Assembly: GCA_965117015.1 (NCBI GenBank)
Contig: OZ220747.1
Span: 930,001-994,000, forward strand
Origin: Aldehydirespirator sp965117015
Lineage (GTDB): Bacteria; Actinomycetota; Acidimicrobiia; Acidimicrobiales; Aldehydirespiratoraceae
Length of the DNA stretch: 64,000 nucleotides
Direction: 5' to 3'
The position numbers and the translations under genes were made by a program. This document shows positions 10,346-19,822 of this stretch, piece by piece (position 1 is the stretch's first letter; each line of letters begins with the position of its first letter). The notes below the pieces were generated by a model that made no database searches, had not been told where the DNA came from, and saw only the letters and a program-made list of their open reading frames with translations.

Positions 10346-12683
10346 CTAGCCGTCCGCGGCGCGGTAAGCCGACTCCGGGCACGGTCAGGATGTACTGGGG
10401 GTGCTGGGCGTCGTCGCCGAGTTTGCGGCGCAGTTCCTTGACGCAGGTGCGGACTCGTTGGCCGTCGCTGGAGCTGTCGTTGCCCCATACCCGTTCGAGG
10501 AGCCGGTCATAGGTGAGGGTGCGCCCGGCGTTGGCGCACAGCTCGACGAGCAGCTGGTGCTGGGTGGGTGTGAGCCTCACTAGGCGGCTGGCGACGGTCA
10601 CGGTTCGGGCCACGTAGTCCACGGTGAGGTCCCCGAACCGGTAGGGCTCGGCCTGCTTCGACAGCGCCCGGCGCCGCAGCGCGGCGGTGATCCGGGCCCG
10701 CAGCTCCGAAGGCGAGAACGGTTTCACGACGTAGTCGGTGGCTCCCATCTCGAAGGCGCGGGCCACGTCGTTGTCTTTGTCGTGTCCCGACACCACGATG
10801 ACCGGCACGTCTGAGATCTTGGAGATGTGCTGCATCATCTCGAACCCGTCGGTTCCCGGCAGCAACAGGTTCAACAGCACCAGGTCGGGCTGTTGGTCCC
10901 TGAGGACGCGGTCGAGTTCGGCCGGGTCGCTGGTGAGCATCGGCGAGTACCCGTCGTCTGTGAGGGTGCGGCGTATGTAGCGAAGCGTCTGGGGGTCGTC
11001 GTCGAGGGCCACGATGCACTCCGGCCTCGTCGGTGGACGCTCGGCGCCGGCGGGTTCGGCACCGGCGTCGGGGAGGGCGGTCTCGTCGATGGCGGGGATC
11101 GTGAAGGCGACCTGCGTGCCGCGGCCGGCGCCGTCGCTGTGGGCTCGGATGCGGCCGCCGTGGGCCTCCACGATGCCCTTGCGATCGCGAGGCCCAGCCC
11201 GTAGCCGCCGGGTTCGCGGCCGGGGCTGTGGCTGTGGGGGCGCGAGAACTTGGTGAACACATGAGCCAGGCGCTCCGGGTCGATCCCTGAGCCCTCGTCG
11301 GTGACGCTGACCTCGACCTGCAGGTCCCGCGGCACCGCCGACACCGTGATCGCGGACCATGGCTGGGAGTGCTTGGCCGCGTTGGAGAACAGGTTGTAGA
11401 GCAGCTGCATGATCCGCTGGCGGTCGGCCCAGACGCGAGGAAGCCCCGGCGCGGCGTCGACCTCGATGCTGTTGCGGTGCCCGCTGCTGGAGAACGCGTT
11501 CTTGGCCTGCTCGATCATCGCGGCAACATCTGCGGCCTCAGGCGACACCGACAGGACCCCGGCCTCGATGCGGGAGAGGTCGAGAAGATCGCCGATCAGG
11601 CTCTGCATGTGGTCGGCCTGTTCCTTGATGATGCGGAAGAACTGCCGCATCTCAGCAGGATCCATCGGATGGGGGGCCTGCTGCGCGATGGCCGCGGACC
11701 CCCTTGATCGACGTCAGCGGCGCCCGCAGCTCATGGCTGACCATGCCGACGAACTCGGCTCGCAGGCGCTCGGTCTCCTCCAGCGCGGTGATGTCGGAGA
11801 TGGTGGCCACGATCGACGCCACCTCGCCGTCGTCGCCGCGGATGGCGGTGACGTTCACCAGCGTGGTCACCCGCGTGCCGTCGGGGAGCTCGATGACGAT
11901 CTCCTCGGCGCGCACCGTCTCGCCGGTCAGCACCGCACGCGTCAAAGGCAGATCGGCGGCGGGCACCACCGAACCGTCCAAACGCCGGAACGTCAACTGC
12001 CCGAACACCCGCGCCGCGTCATGGGCCTCTCCGTGCGCCAAACCGACGATGCGACACATCTCGCGGTTGAACTTCACCGGTCGTCCTGCCGCGTCGAACA
12101 CCAGCACCCCCACCGGCGACGTGTTGACCAGAGCCTCCAGGTCGGCTTTGGCCCGCTGCTCCTCGCCGTAGCGGCGGGCGTTGTTGATGGCCGCCGCGGC
12201 CTGCGCGGCGAACACCTCGAGGATCTCCTCGTCGTGGCCGGTGAACTCGCCGCCGTGCTTCTCGCCGACGTGGATGCTGGCGACCTGGCCGTCGCCGCCC
12301 CGGATCGGCGCCGACAGGAAAGCCCCTATGGGGGGCGCGAAGTCCGGGAACCCCGCGGATGCCGCATAGGAGGTGAAGTCGCTGGTGCGCAGCGGCTCGC
12401 TCATCTCGCTGAGATGTTTGAACAGAGCGTCCCCGTGGCGGTACGCCACCATCTCCTGGCGATCCTCGGGGGCCAGGCCCGAGATCACCAGATCCTGGAG
12501 GTTCCCGGCGTCGTCGAGTGTGGTTATGGCGCCGTAGCGGGCATCGGTGAGGGACCGGGCACCGTCGACAACGCCCTGCAACACCACCTCGAGATCAAGA
12601 TCCTCGTTGATCCCCAGCACCGCTTCGGCTAGCCGGGCAAGCGGCCTCTCGCCACCAGGCCGCACCACGTCGTGCTCACCCAT
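10346..12683 (-). pseudogene. One-piece sensor kinase-response regulator (GAF-PAS-HisKA-HATPase-REC-wHTH), frameshifted
   Basis: Reading from 12683 (MGEHDVVRPGG), the order is a GAF domain, a PAS domain, a HisKA H-box 'VSHELRAPLTSIKG', a HATPase domain (N box 'LFSNAAKH', G boxes 'DEGSGID' and 'GYGLGLAIA'), a receiver domain ('ALDDDPQTLRYIRRTL', 'VLLNLLLPGTDGFEM', 'VKPFSPSEL') and an OmpR-type winged helix ('LTPTQHQLLVELCANAGRTL'). Frame breaks lie near 11690 (extra base in a 5-base run), 11188 (missing base) and 10368 (extra base). With the last repaired, the protein ends 'TVPGVGYRAADG' at 10346, the usual OmpR-family end. A kinase, receiver and DNA-binding output on one polypeptide is unusual. 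In the receiver, 'VLLNLLLPGTDG' has Asn where the phosphoacceptor Asp is expected. Confidence 0.78.
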
Positions 12684-12931
12684 CTCGAACCTCGCTCTCC
12701 GTCGCCGGCGCACCCCCCAAGGCTCAGCCGTGCCCGCCAACGCCACCATACCGCTCGTTCTGTGCGGTCTCGTGGCCGACCCCCCGCACCCACAACGCTC
12801 ACCGGCCACAGCCGCGGCGGACTAGAGCTCGAATGCCGGCAGTCGCTAGAGCATCTGCGGCTCGGGACTGGCGACGGTGCAAAGCGTCACGGTAGGGCCG
12901 TCGACGCCGATCACATGGCCGCTCGCGTATC

Positions 12932-13213
12932 GGCAGCGACAGCCCCGACACCGGCAGCTTCGCCATCCGCGCCGACATCGCCTCCGGCGAGTCCGTCGGC
13001 TTCGAACTCGAAGGGCCCGCAGCCCACTCCAAGACCAAGAACATCGAGCCCTACGCCCTCTACGGCGACCACCGCGACGGCGGCCAACAACAGCTCGCCA
13101 GCCGCGCCCTGCCCGCCGGCGACTACACCCTCACCGTTGTCGCCTATGCCTCACGGCGCCGCAGCGGCGACGGGCTCGGCACCATCGACATCGCCTTCAC
13201 CGTCACCGGCTGA
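12932..13213 (+). pseudogene. C-terminal remnant of a large extracellular beta-domain protein
   Basis: The frame reads 'GSDSPDTGSFAIRADI...VGFELEGPA...PYALYGDHRDG...LPAGDYTLTVVAYASRRRSGDG...DIAFTVTG' and stops at 13211-13213. This is the pattern of the last Ig-like/cadherin-type domain of big secreted proteins. An in-frame TAG lies only ~40 bases upstream and there is no start or signal peptide, so it is a truncated fragment. Confidence 0.55.
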
Positions 13214-13322
13214 GCCACGGTGTCGCGAGTCCGCCGAATCGCCTCAACAACGGCACCCCAGGCAGAACCGGGCCCCGACCCGAACGGTGCCCGGTCCTGC
13301 CTGGGCGGGGGTGAACCCAACG

Positions 13323-14363
13323 TCAGCCGCGGGCGAAGGCCAGCCAGCCGTCGACGGTGTCGCGGTTGGCTTCGATCCAGGCCTCGGCGTCCAGGACTAT
13401 CTGGTCCTCGGAATAGCCTCTCTCCGCGGTGGCCATCCTGGCGTTCTGCGCCGCGATGTCCGCCAGCGGGATGGCCACGATCTGAAGCAGCCGGCGGATG
13501 TCGGGATGGTCGTCGAGAAATTCCTCGTTGCCCACGGCGCGGATGCTGCTGACGGGCCATCCGAGGTCGCAGGGATCCGACGCGCAGCCGCGCAGACCCG
13601 ACACAGCCGTGTTGCCCTCGTCGTCGTCCAGGGCGGGCGACTCCAGCCACACCACGTCGTCGCCCGGTGTGAGCACCACGTAGGTCCAGTTCGGGGTCCA
13701 TGCATAAAACAGCGCCGGCTCGCCGGCCGCGACCCGCTGCTGGACACCGGCGGCGAGGTCGTTGTAGTTGCCGGAGACCTGCTCGACGTTGGCGCCCCAG
13801 TCGAACTCGGCGATGTGGTCGTCGATGACGGTCTTGCAGCCCCATCCCTCGTTACAGCCCGCGAGGTCCGCGAGGCCGTCGCCGTCGGTGTCGAACAGAC
13901 GCGCCACCGACGGGTCGGCCAGCTGGCTCATCGAGGTGATCCCGTTGGCGTCGGCGGTGGCCTTGTCGATCATGTAGCCCTGCAGCGCGCCCGACGCCAC
14001 CTGTGAGCCGACCGGCTCGATCGGCAGGTCCTTGGACACGCCGCTGACCAGTTCGGTATCGAGGTAGATCTCATGGATGGGGAACCATCCGTTGACCCAC
14101 AGATCGAACTGGCCGCTGGCCAAAGCGGGATAGAAGCCGTTGGGATCGAGCTCGGCGTCGGCGGGGTTCGACACCGCGTAGCCGAGTTCTGTGATGAGCT
14201 GGGCGTAGATGGCGGCCTGCATGTAGCCGCTGTTCCAGTTCGCCCGGGCCATCGTCACGGTGTCGTCGTCGTCGTCCGCGCAGGCCGAAGCGACCAGCAT
14301 CACCGCCGCCAAGACGGCGACCAGCCTCGTTCCCGCCCGACGCAAGGCGTTGCGGTTCATCAT
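13323..14363 (-). CDS. Glycine betaine/proline-betaine-binding lipoprotein (ProX/OpuAC)
   Basis: The 346-residue product has a lipoprotein signal with Cys28 ('VASAC') followed by an Asp run. The OpuAC domain fills the rest and keeps the aromatic motifs expected for a quaternary-amine cage: 'ANWNSGYMQ', 'NGWFPIHE', 'YAWTPNW'. It lies 18 bp downstream of the BCCT transporter gene on the same strand, so the two are probably cotranscribed. Normally such a protein feeds an ABC importer, but no ABC ATPase or permease is in the window. It may serve a distant ABC transporter, or capture substrate near BCCT (speculative). Confidence 0.92.
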   Translation of the reverse strand: MMNRNALRRAGTRLVAVLAAVMLVASACADDDDDTVTMARANWNSGYMQAAIYAQLITELGYAVSNPADAELDPNGFYPALASGQFDLWVNGWFPIHEIYLDTELVSGVSKDLPIEPVGSQVASGALQGYMIDKATADANGITSMSQLADPSVARLFDTDGDGLADLAGCNEGWGCKTVIDDHIAEFDWGANVEQVSGNYNDLAAGVQQRVAAGEPALFYAWTPNWTYVVLTPGDDVVWLESPALDDDEGNTAVSGLRGCASDPCDLGWPVSSIRAVGNEEFLDDHPDIRRLLQIVAIPLADIAAQNARMATAERGYSEDQIVLDAEAWIEANRDTVDGWLAFARG

Positions 14364-14381
14364 TCTGGTGGCCTCCTGTTC

Positions 14382-16238
14382 TCAGGTGTCGTCGCTGTGC
14401 GCCGACGGTCCATGGGTGAGACGCTCCCTGACACTGGCGATGAGGCCGGTGTGCTGGGAGCGGAAGATCGCCTCGTCGTAGTGGCTCTCCAGCAGGTCCA
14501 GCTCCTCGGTGAAGGCCTTCTTGAGGCTCCAGATCATCACCAACAGGATGAGCGCGAACGGCAGCCCGCTGGCCACAGCCGCGGTCTGCAGGGCGCCGAG
14601 ACCGCCGCCGAGGATGAGCACGATCGCGACCAGTCCCTCCATGGCCGCCCAGAACACCCGCTGCGGCTTGGGCGAGTCGAGCTTGCCGCCGGAGGTGAGG
14701 TGGTCCACCACCAGCGAGCCGGAGTCCGACGACGTCACGAAGAACGAGATCAACAACAGCACCCCGACGAAGGAGACGAGACCGGTCAGTGGGAACTCCT
14801 CGAGCATCTCGAACAGCGCCGTGGCCAGGTTGTCATTCACGGCGGTGGCCACATCTTTCGCGCCGGTCAGCTGCAGGTTCATGGCCGAGCCGCCGAACAC
14901 CGAGAACCAGAAGAAGCACAGCACCGACGGGATGAAGATCACACCCAGCAGCAGCTCCCGCACCGAGCGGCCCTTGGAGATCCGGGCCACGAACATGCCC
15001 ACGAACGGCGACCACGAGATCCACCACCCCCAGTAGAAGATGGTCCAGCCCGCCTGCCAGCTGGTCCCGCCGAAGGTTTCGTTCCAGAACGAGAACTCCG
15101 GCAGTATCTGGATGTACTGGCCCAGGCTCTCGGTGAACAGCGACAGCGCGAACAGCGTCGGACCCACCGCCAGCATGAACACCAAGAACGCGATGGCCAG
15201 CCAGATGTTCAACTCGCTGAGCCGCTTCACCCCGGCGTCGAGCCCGGCGACAACCGAGATGGTGGCCAAACCGGTGATGGCCGCGATGAGAACTATCTGG
15301 AACCACGTGTCTGAGGGCAGGCCGAACAGCTTGTGCAGCCCCGCGGCGGCCTGTCCGGCGCCGAAGCCCAGTGACGTGGCCAGACCGAAGAGGGTCGCGA
15401 CCACCGTGAGGGTGTCGATGGCATGGCCGTAGTTGCCGTAGATCTTCGGGCCGAGGATCGGATAGAAGATCGACCGGAACGTCAGTGGCAGCCCCCGGTT
15501 GTAGGCGAAGAACCCCAGCGCCACCGCCACCAGCCCGTAAAGCGACCAGCCGTGGATCCCCCAGTGCAGATATGTCGTGGCCAGGCCCGCCTTGGCGGCC
15601 GCGGCGGTGTTGGGCTCCACATCGAAGAACGGCGGGGGCGAACTCATGTGGAAGATCGGCTCGGCCACGCCCCAGAACAGCAGGCCGATGCCGATGCCCG
15701 CGGAGACCAGCATCGCGTACCACGACGGCGTGGAGAACTCCGGGCGTGCGTACGGGCCTCCGAGGCGGATCTTGCCGAACCGGCCCAAAGCGAAGAACAA
15801 CGCCGCGCCGATGAAGATGTTGAAGTCGAGGACGTACAACCATCCCAGCGTGTTGTTGATGAACCCGAGGATCGCGTCGAACACGCCGGCGGTGGTCTGG
15901 GTGAACACCAACGACAAGAAGATGAACACCAGCAGGAACCCTGATGACCAGAACGTCACCTGCGGGTGGATGTCGAACCCGATCCTCACGATGTTGCGGT
16001 CCCCGGGCGACCGGTCCGCGACCTCGGGGTAGAAGTCGATCTCGGGATCGATCTGCAGGCCCTCGAACTTGGCCCGCTTGTGGATCGCCTCCTCGCGTTG
16101 GCGGTCCTCCTGGGCCTCCCAGTCGTGCAACGCCAAAGTGGCCTCGGTCAGATCGACGTCGGTGTCGTCGGGACTGCGATGGATCCGAGGATCCTGACCC
16201 GCCCCCGCGCCTTGGGCTTCGGTGCCTTCGCCGTCCAT
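14382..16238 (-). CDS. BCCT-family betaine/carnitine/choline transporter
   Basis: This 618-residue integral membrane protein has about twelve hydrophobic segments and the BCCT signature 'GWTIFYWGWWISWSP'. Other family segments are 'GIGLLFWGVAEPIFH' and 'GLATSLGFGAGQAAAGL'. The family imports zwitterionic osmolytes with Na+ or H+. A hydrophilic N-terminal tail of ~85 residues, rich in acidic and charged residues, precedes TM1 and could be regulatory, as charged termini are in BetP. A GGAGG ribosome-binding site lies ~7 bases before the ATG. It is the first gene of an operon with the ProX-like gene and is divergent from the OpuAC-channel fusion. Confidence 0.95.
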   Translation of the reverse strand: MDGEGTEAQGAGAGQDPRIHRSPDDTDVDLTEATLALHDWEAQEDRQREEAIHKRAKFEGLQIDPEIDFYPEVADRSPGDRNIVRIGFDIHPQVTFWSSGFLLVFIFLSLVFTQTTAGVFDAILGFINNTLGWLYVLDFNIFIGAALFFALGRFGKIRLGGPYARPEFSTPSWYAMLVSAGIGIGLLFWGVAEPIFHMSSPPPFFDVEPNTAAAAKAGLATTYLHWGIHGWSLYGLVAVALGFFAYNRGLPLTFRSIFYPILGPKIYGNYGHAIDTLTVVATLFGLATSLGFGAGQAAAGLHKLFGLPSDTWFQIVLIAAITGLATISVVAGLDAGVKRLSELNIWLAIAFLVFMLAVGPTLFALSLFTESLGQYIQILPEFSFWNETFGGTSWQAGWTIFYWGWWISWSPFVGMFVARISKGRSVRELLLGVIFIPSVLCFFWFSVFGGSAMNLQLTGAKDVATAVNDNLATALFEMLEEFPLTGLVSFVGVLLLISFFVTSSDSGSLVVDHLTSGGKLDSPKPQRVFWAAMEGLVAIVLILGGGLGALQTAAVASGLPFALILLVMIWSLKKAFTEELDLLESHYDEAIFRSQHTGLIASVRERLTHGPSAHSDDT

Positions 16239-16422
16239 GACATTCCTCCGAATTGCTTGCCCTGAACCCGAAGCGACGCATCAGCCGCGAACGCTCCAGA
16301 ACCTAAACTGTGGCGAAAATAGCACACATAGTCATTTCGTGCTCCAACAGGCATTAGCAAGAGTCCCGTTGAGCCCGGTCCAAGCAACTGCTACGGTGCT
16401 GTTTCAACACTTGATCCCGCAG
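16239..16422. promoter_or_regulatory. Divergent intergenic region between BCCT operon and OpuAC-channel gene
   Basis: This 184-bp region must hold the outward promoters of both osmolyte-related units. It contains a locally AT-richer block (around 16300-16340, 'gtggcgaaaatagcacacatagtc'). No confident -35/-10 pair was assigned. A shared regulator is plausible from the layout only. Confidence 0.45.
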
Positions 16423-18495
16423 ATGCGCCGCACCCTCACCGTCTTGTTGGCCGCGCTGGCCGCGGCGTCGGCGCTCGTGCTCGCAGCGGCGACCGCTCAC
16501 GCCGCAGAGGACGAGCCGGTGGTCCGCCTGGCTCGCCCCACCTGGGACACCGGATGGTTCCAGGCCGAGGTGTACCGCCTGCTGCTGGAGCGGCTCGGCT
16601 ACCGGGTGCAGGGTCCGGTGACGATGGGCAACACCGAGTTCTACACAGCCGCCGCCGCAGGAGAGGTCGATCTGTGGGCCAGCGGATGGTTCCCGTTGCA
16701 CGACTCCTTTCTGGAGGAGTTTGATCAACTGGAGGCAGTGGGCACCGCGGTGGACGACGGAGCCCTGCAGGGCTACTTCGTCGACGCCGCCACCGCCCAG
16801 GCCCACGGCATCGACAGCCTCGACGATCTGGCCGACCCGGGCGTGGCCGCGCTGTTCGACCACGACGGCAACGGCCTCGCCGACCTCGTCGGATGCGAGG
16901 TCGGATGGAGGTGCGCGCAGACCATTGACCACCATCTGGGGGCCTACGGGCTGTCGGAGGTGGTGGAGCACGTGCAAGGCGACTACTCGCCCCTGATCGC
17001 CGAGACCATGGCCCGCTACCGCTCCGGCCGGCCCGTGCTGTACTACACGTGGACCCCCAACTGGACCGTCGGCGAGATGGTCCCCGGCCGCGACGCGGTG
17101 TGGCTCGAGGTTCCCTTCCCGTCGCTGCCCGCAGACCAGGCCGCAGCCCTGGACCGCACCGCCATCGCCGGCATCGACGGCTGCGCGAGCGATCCCTGCC
17201 AGACCGGCTGGCCACCCAGCGACATCCGGGCGGTGGCCAACTCGGAGTTCCTGGACGCCAACCCATCGGTCCGTGCCCTCCTTGAGCAGGTGGTCATACC
17301 GCTGGAGGACATCTCCGCCCAGAACACCCGCATGGTGCAACTCGGCGGAGACCCCCAAGACATCGAGCGCCACGCCGCCGAATGGATCGAAGCCAACCTG
17401 GCCACGGTCACCCGCTGGATCGAGACCGCCGACCCCGACGCCGTTGCGCTGGACGCGGGTCCATCTGGCGACGTGGCGCCGGCGGGAGCCCTCACAGTGG
17501 CGGCGCGCGCCCTTGCCCCATTCGTGATCTACGAGAACCGCAGCTACAGCGGCTTCGAGGTGGAACTGGTGCGCCTCGTCGGCGCCAACCTCGGTCTTGA
17601 TGTCGAGATCTATGCCGTGGACACCGTCGCCAAACAGATCGACGACATCACCCGCGATGTCGCCCAGTTGGGACTGGGCGGCGTGGCCGTCACCGCGTCG
17701 CGCGAGGAGGTCGTCGACTTCTCGCTGCCGGTGCTCGACTCCGGCCTCACCATCCTGACCCATGCCCAGGAATCCCGCGGTATAAGCGACCGGATCCTGT
17801 CCTTCTTCGACGCCATCGTGTCCTCGGACCTGCCCTGGCTGCTGGTCGTGTTCGCGGTGGCCGTGCTGATCGCCGCGCACCTGATCTGGTGGCTGGAGCG
17901 CCACCACAACCCCGACTTCGCGGTCCCGTACCGCCGCGGCATCTGGGACTCGTTCTACTGGTCGGTCGTCACCATGAGCACCGTCGGGTACGGCGACAAG
18001 GTGGCACGGGGGACCCGGGGCCGCGTGCTCGCCCTTCTATGGATCGCGTTGGGCACCCTCGTGTTCGCAAGCTTCACCGCGGCCATCGCCTCCTCGCTGG
18101 CGGTCAGCGAACTGCGAGCAGACCTCAGCGGCCCGTCGGACCTGCCCGGCCGGCGGGTCGCCACCGTCGCCCACACAGCCGGCGAGACATACCTGCCCTC
18201 CATCGGGGTGGGCCCGGTGCTGGCGGACAACATCGAGGAGGCCTACGGGTCGCTCTCGGAGGGCGAGGTGGACGCCATCGTCTTCGACGCACCCGTGCTG
18301 CGGTTCCACGCCGCTCGAGTGGGCGCCGGCGAAGTCGTGACGGCGGGTGCGGACTTCCAGAGGGTCCAGTACGGGTTCATACTCTCCGAGAACAACGGTC
18401 AACTGCGCGAACGCATCAACATCGCGCTGCTGGACCTCATCGAAAGCGGCGTCTACAGCCGCCTGCACGACCGATGGTTCGGCATCCAGAACTGA
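16423..18495 (+). CDS. OpuAC betaine-binding domain fused to GluR0-like ligand-gated K+ channel
   Basis: The ATG at 16423 is chosen because it opens a signal peptide (MRRTLTVLLAALAAASALVLA); the frame is open further upstream but lacks coding character. Residues ~33-340 form an OpuAC domain keeping the aromatic motifs 'PTWDTGWFQ', 'SGWFPLHD' and 'YTWTPNW'. Residues ~357-465 are the first half of an amino-acid-type binding domain (SBP_bac_3, S1), followed by TM1 (~470-493). A pore loop with T520-V-G-Y-G-D525, the potassium selectivity signature, TM2 (~537-565) and the S2 half (~575-688, ending 'YSRLHDRWFG') complete the protein. S1-TM-P-TM-S2 is the prokaryotic ionotropic glutamate receptor layout. 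The extra OpuAC module suggests gating or co-gating by a betaine-type osmolyte. No strong ribosome-binding site is seen. Confidence 0.93.
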   Translation: MRRTLTVLLAALAAASALVLAAATAHAAEDEPVVRLARPTWDTGWFQAEVYRLLLERLGYRVQGPVTMGNTEFYTAAAAGEVDLWASGWFPLHDSFLEEFDQLEAVGTAVDDGALQGYFVDAATAQAHGIDSLDDLADPGVAALFDHDGNGLADLVGCEVGWRCAQTIDHHLGAYGLSEVVEHVQGDYSPLIAETMARYRSGRPVLYYTWTPNWTVGEMVPGRDAVWLEVPFPSLPADQAAALDRTAIAGIDGCASDPCQTGWPPSDIRAVANSEFLDANPSVRALLEQVVIPLEDISAQNTRMVQLGGDPQDIERHAAEWIEANLATVTRWIETADPDAVALDAGPSGDVAPAGALTVAARALAPFVIYENRSYSGFEVELVRLVGANLGLDVEIYAVDTVAKQIDDITRDVAQLGLGGVAVTASREEVVDFSLPVLDSGLTILTHAQESRGISDRILSFFDAIVSSDLPWLLVVFAVAVLIAAHLIWWLERHHNPDFAVPYRRGIWDSFYWSVVTMSTVGYGDKVARGTRGRVLALLWIALGTLVFASFTAAIASSLAVSELRADLSGPSDLPGRRVATVAHTAGETYLPSIGVGPVLADNIEEAYGSLSEGEVDAIVFDAPVLRFHAARVGAGEVVTAGADFQRVQYGFILSENNGQLRERINIALLDLIESGVYSRLHDRWFGIQN

Positions 18496-18502
18496 GTAAT
18501 CG

Positions 18503-19696
18503 GTGAACCCTTCGGCATCGCTGGTCATTCCTTCCGACTACGTCGCGTCCTACGAGCGAGCCCGGGCTGTCGATCCCACCAGGGCCAGGAACTACATCGT
18601 CCACACGATGATCGGGGACCCGGTGTGCGACGACATGATGACGCAACTCGCCGAGGTTCCGTTGCGGGAAGCGGACCGGTTCATCCGGGCGGCCATCGAA
18701 GATCCCGACGACCCCGCGCTGAAGGATGCACCGGCCGCGGTGCACGCCTTCATCGAGGAGCTGGAGACCGTCCCGGACTGGGTCGACTTCGACGAATTCA
18801 GCGGCGGCATCCGCGCCTTCCACCGGGACTCGTCGGCGTGCCTGGCCGCGATGCTGGGCGGCGTGCTGGTCGAAGGGTTCTCGACCACCATCGCCAAGTC
18901 CTTCTTCATCACCGGACGGCTGCGCGACCAGGGTGTCAGGCGCCTGCGGCAGAACAACCGCCACATGATCGAGATACTGCTCCCGGGAGGGTTGGAGACC
19001 CGCGGCGACGGCTGGAGGCTCTCAGTGCGGATCCGGCTGGTGCACGCCAAGGTCAGGCAGCTGTTCAACGACTCCGATGAATGGGACACCGACGCCGGGG
19101 GCGAGCCGCTCAGCGCGGCCCAGGTCGGCTACGCGCTCACCTCCTTCTCGGCCAGGATGCTTCAGCACATGAAGCGCCTCGGCGCCAAGTACAACGACGC
19201 CGAGCGCGACGGCTTCATGGCGGTCTGGCGGTACTCGGGGCACTTGATGGGGATCCCCGAGACGATCCTGTACCGCGACTATGCCGACGCCCTGGAACTC
19301 TTCAAGATCGGCGGGTTGTGCGAGCCCGACCCGGGCGAGGAGTCGGTCGCGCTGGCCAATTCGCTAGTGAACTCCGCCCCCCTGGTGGCAGGAATAACCG
19401 ATCCCGAAGCTCGGCGCAAGCTCGCCAAGTACGTCTTCTTGGTGTCGCGAGCCATGATCGGCAACCCGATGGCCGACCAACTGCAGTACCCGCCCAATCG
19501 CACCTTCGGCGTGCTGGGGTGGTTCCGCTTCCAGCGGCACTACCACCAGTTCCTGAAGAAGCGGCTTCCCAAACTGACGAGGGAGTCCAGCTTCACCGCG
19601 TTCAACACGCTGCTCGAAGTGTCGGCCCTTCAGGAGCTGGACATCGACTACAAGCTGCCCGACCACGTGCACGCCGAGGAATCCCGGCGGTGGTGA
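18503..19696 (+). CDS. MpaB/Lcp-type oxygenase family protein (DUF2236)
   Basis: The GTG start lies 8 bases after the channel gene, so the two are likely cotranscribed. The 397-residue sequence is mostly helical, with the DUF2236-like core 'GGVLVEGFSTTIAKSFFITGRLRDQG' cut here into 'GFSTTIAKSFF' and 'SVRIRLVHAKVRQL', and 'GFMAVWRYSGHLMGIPE'. This superfamily includes the rubber oxygenase Lcp and mycophenolic-acid MpaB, which bind b-type haem through a conserved His. No signal peptide is seen. The substrate is unknown. Its link to the upstream channel is positional only. Confidence 0.75.
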   Translation: MNPSASLVIPSDYVASYERARAVDPTRARNYIVHTMIGDPVCDDMMTQLAEVPLREADRFIRAAIEDPDDPALKDAPAAVHAFIEELETVPDWVDFDEFSGGIRAFHRDSSACLAAMLGGVLVEGFSTTIAKSFFITGRLRDQGVRRLRQNNRHMIEILLPGGLETRGDGWRLSVRIRLVHAKVRQLFNDSDEWDTDAGGEPLSAAQVGYALTSFSARMLQHMKRLGAKYNDAERDGFMAVWRYSGHLMGIPETILYRDYADALELFKIGGLCEPDPGEESVALANSLVNSAPLVAGITDPEARRKLAKYVFLVSRAMIGNPMADQLQYPPNRTFGVLGWFRFQRHYHQFLKKRLPKLTRESSFTAFNTLLEVSALQELDIDYKLPDHVHAEESRRW

Positions 19697-19822
19697 CGCG
19701 TCCCACTCGCGGTGGCGGTAAACGCCGCGTAGACGGCTTCGACCTGCTGTTGTGTCGTCATAGCCGCACATGTCACCGCGACCGACGACGGGTGCCGTCC
19801 CCCGAGCTGCGATTTCGGGCGC

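Noticed and set aside
12672..15314. Long plus-strand open frames opposite the kinase, ProX and BCCT genes
   Set aside because: Arg/Gly/His-rich shadows of clearly identified genes on the minus strand.
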